DNA of 64,000 bases from the NCBI GenBank assembly GCA_036872755.1, contig JAVHNS010000003.1, forward strand, positions 2,170,001 through 2,234,000, in the 5' to 3' direction. The DNA comes from Orbilia blumenaviensis (lineage: Eukaryota; Ascomycota; Orbiliomycetes; Orbiliales; Orbiliaceae). The translations under genes and the position numbers were made by a program. Below, piece after piece: positions 34,459 to 46,102 of the stretch (its first letter is position 1; every line of letters begins with the position of its first letter). A model generated the notes under the pieces. The model had not been told where the DNA came from and ran no database searches. It saw only the letters and a list, made by a program, of their open reading frames with translations.

Positions 34459-35320
34459 TATCTGTATCATATCCACTCGGAAGAAGGGAAACAAAAATAA
34501 AAAACCGAGAGGGGGAAGGCATTCGAAAGGGAAGAAAAGAAAACGGCGTTATCATTCGTATCATACACCAATATCTTGAGCCCTACAGCCAACATTATTA
34601 CAAAACAAATGTGCCCTGTCCGACCAACCCCTCCTGCCCTCCTGCCCTCCAAGGTTACCGTTCCTACTACTTGGATCGAGCCGAACCTAGCGTCACTTCC
34701 AAAATATCGCTGTGACCGAACAGCGGCTCCCCAAAGGCTGGGTGCCTGAACGCAACAAGTCCATGTCGAACATACATAGAACAGGGCTGACCGAACAGGG
34801 CGCAACAAAAAAAAAAAGGAACAACCACGCACAATGTGTCACATACAAAGAGAGTCAGTCCTTCGTCAAGGGAAAAGGCATATGGTTCGAATGATGTTAG
34901 TATGCCTCCGAGTCTTCCAGGAGCCTTCTATTTTCTTTCTCGGTTACATAGAAAGGAGCCTGCAGCTAGCTGTGGGCCCCGCTGCGCTGATCTTTCGTTT
35001 CGCCGATTCAACATCGTGCAGCTGCGCCAACATCCAAAAACAGGGATGTTGGGCATATAATATATCACAACGTCCGTCTACCCACACAAATATGCACATA
35101 ACTCCTATTCCCCGTGCATTTGCTTCTCTACTACCACGATAAATATGCCATTGTGGCTTTCTTTTATCCATTCTTTGCTTGCTATTCTTGTGTTAGTCAC
35201 AAATGCGGCTAGAAGAAGCCGTTGTTGCCTGGTTTTTAAATGCTTTCCCGAATAATCGATATTCCGAAATGTGCCCTGAATATGAATCAGGTCCCCGCTC
35301 TTTTGCATATAATTATAATA

Positions 35321-35354
35321 CCTGTGGCTGGCATATAATACCTGCAGCCACAGG
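35321..35354. repeat. 10-bp perfect inverted repeat with 14-nt loop
   Basis: CCTGTGGCTG pairs with CAGCCACAGG. The preceding CATATAAT...ATACCTG is also repeated inside the loop, so direct and inverted repetition overlap. Confidence 0.75.
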
Positions 35355-37700
35355 AACGGGGGGTGTTGATATCTGTACCTTATACCTGTGAGGAACAAAT
35401 TTAAAAGGCCTAGAACTCGAGAATTATTTTACACTCTGGCTATAGACCTAAAAAAATAAAAATAAAAAACGTACGCACAGTTAAAGAATAATAATAACAA
35501 TACTTTTATTGAGCATAATTGCTCGAAAGAAAGGAAAGAAAATTGATAATAAACATTTATTACAACGCCCTGTCCTACAGTGACAGATGGTACCGTGCAT
35601 TGCATTAATAAATGAATTCCACAAATCACGTAACGTTTTCCTGAGACCTATCACGGCTATCTAAGGCCTCCCAAGTATTATGCCTATCGTATGATATGTA
35701 TATGTAAACCAGAAGCATGTTTTACCCGACACCCTTGCCTAGGGCTGAACATTCAAAAAGCCTTACGAGCTTCCCTTCTTTCTTGGACCCGGTCATAAAC
35801 TTAATTAAGAGAGCCCTTCCACCGGGCCTGTAACATATCAATGAACCTCAGCTGCACAGCTGTGCACATGTGAATAACATAAATACTTTTAGCGGGATTA
35901 TATCGACGCCTGGTTAGCTAGGCGTGGTTACATACAATATGACCAGAAGCAAGGGAAACTTTTGTAGACCTTATCAAATGAACACATATTAGCAATTGGT
36001 CACTCAATAAGCCTGAGCCTCCATTCAAACCTTTTATACGATTGATTATACATCAGAAAGCAAGAATGAGTGACACCACCAAATTAATCCCCCGGAGAAA
36101 TTATCCGTCCCATATCTCAATGTCGGGTCGAGAACCAAACCAATCAATCAAACAGTGGAGTGAGATGGTGTAAGAGACAAAGTGAAGTACGTATACGTGT
36201 ATATATACGTATATAGGTAGTAGATTACACCGCAAAAAAAATGGAACCATGCAGTGCAATGTAAGATAGTCACCGTAGCAAATACAATTGTGTGCACATG
36301 TATACAGACAAATCGATCAGGATCAGCTGGGATCCGAAGGGATTGAGTATATATATTAACAAGACCGGCCGGCAGACATATTCGTCATTAATTTGATCTG
36401 GATTCGTTGCGGATATACGTATGCACCCCCAGCTCATACTGATTCTTATATTATATAACATACATATACAACCTCAACTCAATTGACCAACCCACCTCCA
36501 AGATTAATATCGCTAATCGGGGACCTCGATCATACTCATGTCACACAAAATAAACGAAGAGAATAAAAAGGAAAATAACAACCTTTCTGCTGGTTCAAAT
36601 TCTAATCGAATCGGGTTATTTGATCGTCAGCCCAACCAATCCGTCAGCCGGCAATATACTATCTCTCGGTCTCTCCGGGTCGAGATCGCAAACTAAACCT
36701 CTCTCCCTCCAATATTATACATATTTCCTACTACTAAGTAAGTTATTCATAATGACTTTAATGACAATATCAAACGCCACATACTTGCTAACGTTTGAGT
36801 TGCTATCCGGTTTGGCAAAAAGAGTGTCGCTGTAACGACGCCGCAGCGACACTGTAACGACGCTCTGGTACCGTGTGTATGGTCACGCTCATATATACAA
36901 ACCTACCGTGCCGAGCAAACCACAAACCCCCGTGAATCTAATTAGTTCTCGGGCTAGATGTGATCAAAATATACCCCTTTACGTTCGTAGATAACCGCCA
37001 ACCGTGATATCAAAATTATGGGAGAGCTAAATAGCCAATATTCAAAGTACCCCAGAACGTGTATACACAGAAAATATATATACATCGCCAAGCAAGCAGA
37101 AACAAGAAACAAAAATACCCCATCGGTAATAAATAGAAGTGAAAATAGGAGAAGATGTAAGTGGTGATTACAAAAAAAGTACAAAAAAATGGTGATGTGT
37201 AAATAGGATAGAAAATGGCAGCAGAATGTATAGCTTGTGCGCCAAGTCAAATAATTAAAATAGAATCGAAATCCCTAGAATAAGAGGAATAGAGGAGATG
37301 CTAAAGATGCTTGAAGCTAAGCAGAGAAACCTTCAGTATTCATTCCATGAAAGCAAGGCAGTTACTCATCATGTCCTTTCGTTAAAAGGGAGAAAAAGAA
37401 AAAAAAGAGAAGAGAGATAAAGACTCAGAAGTCGCCCGGCCCGGAGGCCTGGAATCGAGACTAAGTCGTCTAGGCCTTCTATGGGGGAAGAAAAAACCGA
37501 AAAAAAGAGAATAGAAAGGGTTGGCCGCGCCGGGGTCGAACCACAAGAACTATGGGATCAATCCAAAGCACCCCCAATTAAAGAGAAGCGATCGAAAGCA
37601 ACAAAATATAAAGGCCGGCCAGAGGGGGCAAGTGAGCAATCACACTTTGAACAGGGAATCATATCACCAGTAAGCAAGAAAACAAAAAGCAAAGAAGTAA

Positions 37701-40700
37701 CTACTCATCCTTCTTCCCTCCAAAGAACCCCCCCAAAAACTTCCGCGGCGACAGCGCATTCTCCTTCTTCGATGCTGCCGGGCTCTTGCCCCTCTCCATC
37801 CGAGCATTCAACTCATCAATACTAGAGATAATCGTAACCATCTTATTGTGCGACGTGGTGGATGAGTCGCCGGGGCGTTTCATAGAGCTCCTATTCGAGC
37901 TCGTTCGCTCACTCACGCTCCTCTCCTTCAACCGTTCTCTATCTCCCCGGTCTCTGACCCTAGAATCGGATCTAGATGCCCCCCCATCACGATTTCGACT
38001 TCGATCTCGATGCTGCCCCGAGGACGACGGCGACGGCTCGTCGGGCGTATCCCTGTTGCTTCGCCTTTCTCGGCTTTTATGTCGATCGCGGCTCTTAGCT
38101 CTATGATCCCCTCGACGCTCACGTTCAACTCGCACGATCAACGAACGTACATCTTCGTCATCCGGCGGTGCCAGTAGCCCATTCCCGCCTATATCATCGC
38201 CCAGATCTCTCGATGAACTCTTAGTCCCACTAGCCTTTGGCTTCGGAATCATTGACATCCGCTTCGTAGTCCTTTCTTCTTCTTCGTCGTGTTTGTCGAG
38301 TCTGGAAATCGTTCGCTCCCGTTCTAATTCTTTCTTCAGCGCTTCTCTTTCGCTCCGTGCTTCTTCTAGTCGTGCCTTTGCCCCCGTTCGGTCGAGTAGT
38401 CGAGCCTCCCGTTCGGCTTTGAGTCGTTTCTCTAATTCTCGTAGGCGTAGTATCCACCGTCTCTCGTTCTCGTCCGTGACATCGTCGAGTGAGGCTATCG
38501 TATTACTAAGGGCAAGACTAGTGTCCCCAGGCGGATCCGGCGAGCCTCGGTGTACTACTGAATTATCCACCGCAGACAAACTATCCCTCGATGGAGCAGT
38601 GCTAATACCACTTCGGACCGGTAACTTGGATGGCTGTAGTCGGACCACATTAAGTTCCGCCTATAGAAAAAAAAAATCACATATAATAGTTAGCATTAAA
38701 AAAAGGGTATCTTCAGCTACCAAAAATAATCCCATGACATGCGAGACCCCATCCAATTAGAGGTTCTTGATAGGGGCAAGCAGCACATACCTTCAGTAAC
38801 CGGTTTTCAGTCTTCAGCTTGGTAATATCGTTCCGCATCGCTGATTGTTCGCCGACTCCATCTCGAACCATGGCTTCCAGCCGTTCGAGCCTGCGGGTCC
38901 GGGTCTCTAGTGTATTTTCCACAACACTGCACGTTTCATGTTGGTCAGCGTTCACCCTTGTAAAAAGGCACATCATCATTGCCAGAAAAGGAATCAAGTC
39001 CCAAAAAAGCCACAACCGAAGACGCAAAATTGACGAATCATTGGCCTAAAATGCAAGGAAACTTACGCATATTCTTTCCACAAATCCCGTTCAATATTGC
39101 GTATTCTGGTTTTGAAGCCTGTCAACACGGTCTCCAGGTTCTTCGCCGCTGCAAGAATTGACTTCGAGAATCCCGAAATGTGAGTATTAACGCTCGCATC
39201 AGCAGATAAAACAGCCCCTCCCTTGCCCACCAGCTTATTCCTGTCAGCCCACTCGGCTCCACAGATAGCGGAAAGGCGAATCCACAGCTGGACAAGTAGC
39301 GAGTTCCGTTCGGCGAGCTGTTCCTTGTACTGCAGTTCGAGCTGCGACAGAGCTCGCGAGTCCTTGGTGCGAGATTTCTCCAGATCTGCGAGCTGGGTTC
39401 GGTGCTGGTCGACGAGTCGGCGGGACTTCTCATGATTAGCTTGGAGGTCATCGGCAACAGCCCTGTCGGCTTTGCGGCCTTGTCGTTCTTTCTCGAGGAG
39501 GTCCGTGAGCCTACGGACTTCGAGGGCCTATAGTATGATATCATGTAAATATATGTAGTTCCCGAAATAAATAAAGCAAAATAAGAAATATAGCGAGAAC
39601 GTACCGTGTTCTCCATGAGAGCTTCACGATCCTTGAGCGTTCGGTCTTTGTCCGCCAAGTCCGCCTTGAGTCTCCCAATCTCCTCCATGCGCTTCTCGAG
39701 TTCTTGGTGCAGAGCAACGACGGCCTTAAGAACGTCGACCTTATTGGCGGCAAGATCACCAACTGCCTCACGTATCGAATCCTCAAGCTGACTGAGCTTC
39801 TCCTTCCAATCCCTAACTTCGGCTTCGCGACGAGCCAGGTTCTTCTTAAGCTGCCTAGCGGCTTCCTTCATGTTAAGGATTTCCTGGTTCTTATCGTTCA
39901 CCAGCTTCTCCATTTCCGCCTTGTTCAAGTTCCTCGTCTCATCCATCAACTTCCTCTCTTCTAGCAATCGATCACTCAAGCTCCTTGATCGCTCCTTCTC
40001 ATCCTTCAACGTCTCTTCCAACGACTTCATCGCACTCTCTAACTGTCCGATCTTGATCTTGTCGCTATCTTGCTCCTCTCTCAAGAAGGCAATCTCACCC
40101 TGGGCGCTTTCCTGCTGCACACCCAATCTCTCATTCTTCGTCGTCAAATCATGGATCTGCTTCTCCAACGTCGTCATCTCCGCCTCATTATCATTAATAA
40201 TCCTCTGACTCTTTTCCAAATCTGATTCGAGGTCTGCGATCCGGGTTTGATTGGCAGTTTGCGCATCCTCCAGTCCCACAAGGGCATTGCTCAGCGTCCG
40301 CATCTCCTCCTGGAGAGCCCCGAAGTTTTCATCTTTGTTACGGAGGTCCTCTTCAAGTTTCTCCATCTCGTTGGCGCGGATATCGATCTCCTCTTCTAAC
40401 CGCTGGATCTCTTCTTCAGCTTCTTCTTTGAGATTATCAAAGTCCTGTTCGAGTTCCTCGCGGAGGCGGGCCTGTTCGTTGCGCTCAGCAAGAACGACTT
40501 GTAAGTCGGCATTCAAAACTTCCAATTCATCTTCGTACTCTGCCGCGAGGTCGCCAAATTCCTGCCGTTGGATAATAACCTTGTCGAATTCACGGAGCTT
40601 CGTTTCCAATTCGACCTCCAAATCCTGTATCTTAAGCTTGTGTTCGGAAATCTTGTCGCGAAGTGCACCGTTGGCGTTTTCGTAGTCCTCACGTTCGGCA

Positions 40701-43099
40701 TCACCCATCTGGTTCTGTTGCGGATTGCTGCTAACACGACTCATTGCACGGTCGTAGTTTTCGACTTGGACAATCTGAGTGTTCTCCCGTGGTAGACCCA
40801 GTTTGAGTTCCTCAATCTCTTGGTACAACCGTTCCTTTTCTCTATTGCGGGATGTAAGCATTGACAACTGTGCGCTGACTTCCCGTCGTAGATCCTCATT
40901 CTCCATTCGTAGCTGTGAGACCAGCGTGTTTTCCGAGGTTAAGGACGCGGCACCTCGTGATCGTGGAGCCGGGTCGCTGCCGGTTTGGGCAGCAGCCTTG
41001 AGATCCCATATCTCACGTCGTAGGTTAGCATTATCTTCCTCGGCCTGTTTTCGACGATTGCTTTCGCTCTCAAGGAAGTCACGTAGGGTGTCCTGATCAA
41101 AAAGTCAACTTATAGGGTCAGAAATATAATGATAAGGAACGTGACATACCACTTCCTCTCCGCCACCAGCCATCCCGCGAACGATCGTGCTAAGCCGTTC
41201 ACACTGGCTTTCTTTCTCTTTCATCTTGTTCCGTAGCTCTTCCACCTCGATTTCGACCTTTTCTGTTTGTTCCTTCCAGTAGATGACCTCAGTTTCCAAA
41301 GTCGTGATGTCAGCTTTCTCCTCCGCATCGTCACTACCGTTACGGGTGCTGCTGGCATCGCCCGACTTCTCCAGCTGTTTAACCCGCTTCTTTAGAGTCT
41401 TTATGTGGCTCTTCAATTGCGTGTTTTCCACAGCTAGGATCCCGTTCTCATTTTGTAGGGTTTTGACACTTTCCTCAGATGTCTTGTCAAGGCGATTGTT
41501 GAGATGAAATACTTTTATTCTTAAATCCCAGTTCTCCTTTTGCAACTTGTCGATTGTGCCGCTCTGCTCTTTCAAGGTCATGCCACGGCCGCCGCCGGGC
41601 TTTTTAGAGGGTGAGAATGAACCATTCGAGGCTTCGCGCTTGCGGAAGTCGCGGGCGATGGTATCGGGGACTTTGATGTTGCGGATCTGAGCTTTCAGTT
41701 GGGTTTCTGGGGGTATAGGCTCGGAGGCTGGACGGGCACGAGGTGTTTCTGGAGCAGAATCGTGAACAGAATCGTCCTCGCCGGAGTCCGAACGTCCTTC
41801 TTCGTCCAGGTCTTCAAGGACTTTCTCCACGGCAGCATTCATATTGACAGAACTAGCGACGCTGGTGGCTGATGGGTTACGGCGCATAGAACGTTCGCTG
41901 GAGAGGCGGTGGGATCTGCTGCTACGAGTTTCGTCAAATCCGAAGTCGAAGTCTGGTTCTCTGTCCCTTTCCCTCTCACGTTCCCTTTCCCTCTCCCGTT
42001 CACGGTCTGCTCGTTTTGGCGGCTTGATGTCGTGTTCATCCACGTCAGAGATTCGCTCGCTGCCGATGGAGCTGATGCTACTACGACTCCGCTGGGTTCT
42101 GAGGCGAGGTCTCCGATTAGTCTCCCGAGTATCCGAGGTAACTTCATTCCTTAGACCCGATTTTCGCACCGGTTTCGGGGTATACTGGCTGCTTATCGCC
42201 CGAGCTTTCGCCATCGTCGAGGGACTGGAGAAGGACTCGAGGGTGTCCGATGCTGGGAGCGATCTGGTAGAAAAGGAGTCGTCTGCTACTGGGAGCTCCG
42301 GTGTATCCTCTGATGATGCTATAGAAGCAGCCTTTTTAGATGATTTTGTGGATGATGCAATGGATGTCCTGTTTAGTTTAGACTTTGTGGAGGGTTTGTA
42401 GTCGTCTTGTTTGGGTTTATATGAAGATGATGAGGGTGCAGGTGCAGGTGCAGGCAGAGGCATATCCGAAGCCCTGCTACTAGCGCCACTACGCTGCTTC
42501 TGCTGCTGCTGCTGCTGCTGTTGAGCAGAAGGAGGTCGGTCCGTAGTAACCCTCGGTCTGGTGGGCTTTCGGTCTGGTGGACGGATGCCGCCTACTATCG
42601 ATAAATCGGCATCATCGCCGTCGCCGTTGTTAGGCTGAAGGAAGGGATCAGGGGTGCTTCCTCTGAAGGAGCTCTCGACCTGTGCCAGTTCCTTTTGTTG
42701 GTCGATCGGAAGGGAGAGATTGGAGTGATTTCCGGGTATTTCTTCGTCAGAGAAAGGGTCGTCATCATTGAGGTCGTCGTTAGAGGAAAGGGCGCTCAAT
42801 TGGTCGTCGCCGTCGGAGCCCTCGATCGTGATAGTCGGTTTGGAGACCTTTGAAGGGTAGGAAGAAGAGGATGAGGGCCGTTGGGAGGGTCGGGAAGATG
42901 GCCGCTGTTGCTGTTGAGAAGGCTGAGGAGTCTGGGCAGACTGGGGGGTAGATTGGGAGGTAGTAGATGGGACGGACCGAGGTTGAGGCTGCGACGGGTG
43001 AGTTTTACGGAGAGGAGGAGAGGACGGGTAGGTGATGGGGGACAGCACGGGAGAGATGGGGGACAGGTCGCCGTCGTCGTCGCTGATTGTGCTAGCCAT
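37701..43099 (-). CDS. apsB: ApsB/Mto1-type microtubule-organising-centre protein (CM1 / Cnn_1N)
   Basis: Five exons: 43099-41150, 41092-39605, 39527-39067, 38926-38791 and 38660-37701, all in phase, total 1664 aa. Residues 1-500 are disordered, with poly-Gln (QQQQQQQQ near 195-203) and an RERERERE run. A centrosomin-type CM1 motif starts at about 507 (MTLKEQSGTIDKLQKENWDL) and is followed by long coiled coil. Proteins with this motif recruit the gamma-tubulin complex to spindle poles and, in Aspergillus ApsB and fission yeast Mto1, to septal and cytoplasmic sites. Conserved C-terminal blocks agree: ERNSLLVQLWIRLSAICG, GFKTRIRNIERDLWKEYA, and ENERRWILRLRELEKRLKAE. The last 200 residues are Arg/Ser/Asp-rich. 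It is longer than the ApsB proteins I know of. Assignment to ApsB rather than Pcp1 rests on these blocks and the lack of a visible PACT end. Confidence 0.82.
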
Positions 43100-46000
43100 C
43101 GTAATGATACCTAAAGTACTTGCTCAGTACTTAAGGAGATACTAAGTATGTTATGGGAGCGGCGGGTGTCGCTGCATGAAGCTGGATGTCGGGGGGACGG
43201 TGGAGGTTGGTCTGGCCAGGTTGGAGGTGGTGATGTTTTGTCCCAATATAATATGATAGATAGGTATATACTAGTAGTATGTAGGTAGATACATGTAAGT
43301 AAAGTAGCAGGTGAGGTGAGGTCAGGTCTGCCCGGAACAGAACAGGGAGTCGTTAGTTACCACTAGTTAGTTTGGACCGGTCGTAGTTGTCAGGTGCCGC
43401 TGCTGGGCCTGGCTGCTTTTGGGGGGGAGGAAAGCGGAAGGGGACTTTAATTATTATTATTTTTCTGTGTTTAAATTGTTTTTTTTATGGCTGGTTGCCC
43501 TGCAAACCCTCAAAGAGACAGAGACAGAGACCAGACCATACCATACGGACCCACTCGGACAATATCAACCAGTAATAGTAATAATAGTAAATATACAGTA
43601 TTTAACAACACGGAGAGCCCTCCGACAAGGCAGGAACTCAATTCAATTCCTACCGATAAATACCTGAGTAGTACTGATTAAGCACATTGTGATAGGGATA
43701 TGGGTATTGGGTATGGATAGGACAAAGAGGGGGAAGAGGGACAGTCAATTGTCCTGGTATGTGGTTATGTAGTATGCTGATAGATAAAATATGTAGAAAA
43801 CTCTCAAGTAGACAAGACAGGAGAGAAGGATAGGAGGGGGATAGGAAGATAGGAGGACAGGGAGAGATTATTTGCTGGAATTGGATCGAATTATTGGCAA
43901 ATATTCCGAAAATATCCAAATCAGTAAGTACGTGCGTGCGTGCGTGCGGCCTGAGCATTGACACCATATCGTATCGTATCATATCATATTGTGCAGCAGC
44001 ACAGCAGAACAGCAGTATACTGGTTAGTGGTAATCAAGTTAGGATGGGGATCGAGTAGGAGCATGCAGGTCGGGCAACAAGCAACCAACCGGCCACCTGG
44101 CGCAGCTCTCTTCTGTTCCCCCGGTCCCTTCTCAGTTAGACTGTGCTGGCTAGCTGCACCGCTTAAAACTTGGCTCAATCCTCGTTATCAAAAAAAAAAA
44201 AAAAAAAGAGTCTCATACATGCTAGTTATGGGTCGTTTTTGATTTTATTTCTTATGCGCGGCACTATCCGTTGGCCATTTATGCCCGCAAATGTAGGTGC
44301 TATTTAGGTGCTATGCATATGCCGCCGCTCTATTCGAGTACTCGGTACTAGGAAAATTTCCAATCAGAGGGATCGCAGCACAGCTATATGATTAGTGCAA
44401 GGATCAATCGCAATCGATAGCTTAAGCTTCGGTAACTAGCTAGTAGCTACTAGTTACTAACCTGACAGCTGTTGAACTAGCAGATTAAAAAAAAAAGGAC
44501 CCATGCTCCTGGTAAACGGCTGCTGCACTGGGATCCGTTGGAACCAGCACGAACCAGATATAAATATGTTTAAGCAGGCTACTGCACTTGTTTAGTCTAG
44601 GTCTGTCGCAAGTCTATAAACTTATACCAATGATCTAATTTCCAAAAGACCAAGTTAAGCTACTGCCCCTCGATTATATAGCCATCGGTCGCTGGTACAG
44701 AAGTGCATTCTGATTATGTAATCCTTCTCCGCGGTCCCCAAAATGAAAAGCTCGAGATCCGTTTGAGCAGGATGTATATGGTATAGTGTATGGCGCAGCG
44801 CCCAAGGCCAACGGTGGCGATAGCGGCTGTACCTGCGGTCGGTAGTACTTATTTTTCCAGCACCGTTTAATATTAATCTGTACGCGCGGCTTTGGGAACC
44901 ACTTCGCTCTGAAACCTCTACACCCGGGCTTACGACGGCGGGATTCGTAATAGGCTCCCGACTTGCCTGATCTCTCTTGGTTGACTTCCCTAAATTATAT
45001 ATATATGTGAACTTTAGGCTCTCATAAATTATAATAGACCCGCTGTCTTCCCTCCGATGCACCACTACCGCAGTACGACATCCCTACTCACCTAATTCTC
45101 AACCTCAAAAAATCGTATAGAATAATCGATCGGATCACGAAATACAATAGACGATCGATAGCTAGAAAGCAGAGCAAGTATATACTAAGTAAGTGCCAAT
45201 ATCTAATCACAGGTAAGTGCTATGAAAAGGTACTTCTGCATTGTGAATATCTAATTATAAGGCCGTCTGCACGCCACCTTGCATACCTCTTACATACATA
45301 TACCTATCTACCCACTTTCAAGTAGCACATAGCTCGGGCACGTCCATCCATCTTGATCAATCCTTTTTTTTTTTTTTTGGTTGGTTCCTGTTGCACTTTT
45401 GTATCCAGTAAGATCTATCGATCCCCCGTTTTACACGTAGCTCTGCGGTTCGGGTTTTTCAGTTCCAGCGACTTGGTAAGTTGGTCTAGTCTTGTCTACC
45501 TTAACTCGTCGCCTCGATATTTAAACTGTCGTGCCCCGCGTCGTATGAAGCAGCTTCCTTGCCTCCAATAATCCTGTTCCCAATTAATTCAATTCAATTC
45601 AATCCCGCATCCGTTCAACATCCAACGGAACTCTCTCCCCCGTCTCCATCCCTCCCCACACTCTTCCTCTTCTTCTCCTTCTCCTCCTTCTCTTCCTTCT
45701 CTTCCCCATCTCACATAATCACATACTTCTTATTATACCTTCCTGTCCCTCCTTCCTTCCTCCGTTCGAACTCAACCTGTGTACTGTTAGCGGTATACTA
45801 CCACCATCAGTACCACAACCACAGTCGTCGTCAGCATCACCATTATCCATCACCCTCGCTATCACCATCTACCTATCTAGAAACCTCACTCCCTTCTTTC
45901 TTGCTCTATTCCTCGCCTCCTCGCCTAATTTTCCACTCTTCAAAAAGAAATAAAAAAAATAAAAAATATTCGCATCGTTTCTCCCATTCTAACCCGGGTT

Positions 46001-46102
46001 TTGCCTCATCTGAGGCGAGCGAGTGGCCCCCCCGTCAGTCCGTGCTTTGGTAGCGTACCATAACGATCAAACACCACTTGGATCACGACCATCACCACCG
46101 AC
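43100..46102. other. 3-kb divergent intergenic region
   Basis: Promoters and leaders of the ApsB-like gene and the UBA gene. It holds a CGTG microsatellite (43931-43948), an A(18) run near 44190-44207, a T(17) run near 45364-45380 and a strongly CT-rich leader (about 45600-45960) before the UBA gene. Frames at 44655-45065 and 45559-46053 start without ATG and have no motif. Confidence 0.5.
43931..43948. repeat. CGTG microsatellite
   Basis: Four CGTG units in a row. Confidence 0.85.

Larger units (their letters stand above)
33003..37700. other. 4.7-kb gene-free interval
   Basis: Upstream of the large coiled-coil gene and downstream of the ApsB-like gene. Many small frames on both strands, none with a motif, most without ATG. 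It contains a GGATGT microsatellite (34149-34170), a 14-bp perfect palindrome (34445-34458), a 10-bp inverted repeat (35321-35354) and AT-rich TATACGTATA-type stretches near 36190-36215. Part is probably a long promoter and leader; an unrecognised noncoding transcript cannot be excluded. Confidence 0.45.

Noticed and set aside
37500..37570. tRNA-like GGGGTCGAACC element
   Set aside because: On either strand no matching acceptor stem or T-stem can be formed around it.
44655..45065. 136-codon minus-strand frame
   Set aside because: Begins with GTG, no motif, lies in a divergent promoter region.
45559..46053. 164-codon plus-strand frame before the UBA gene
   Set aside because: No ATG; Ser/Pro/His content comes from the CT-rich leader.
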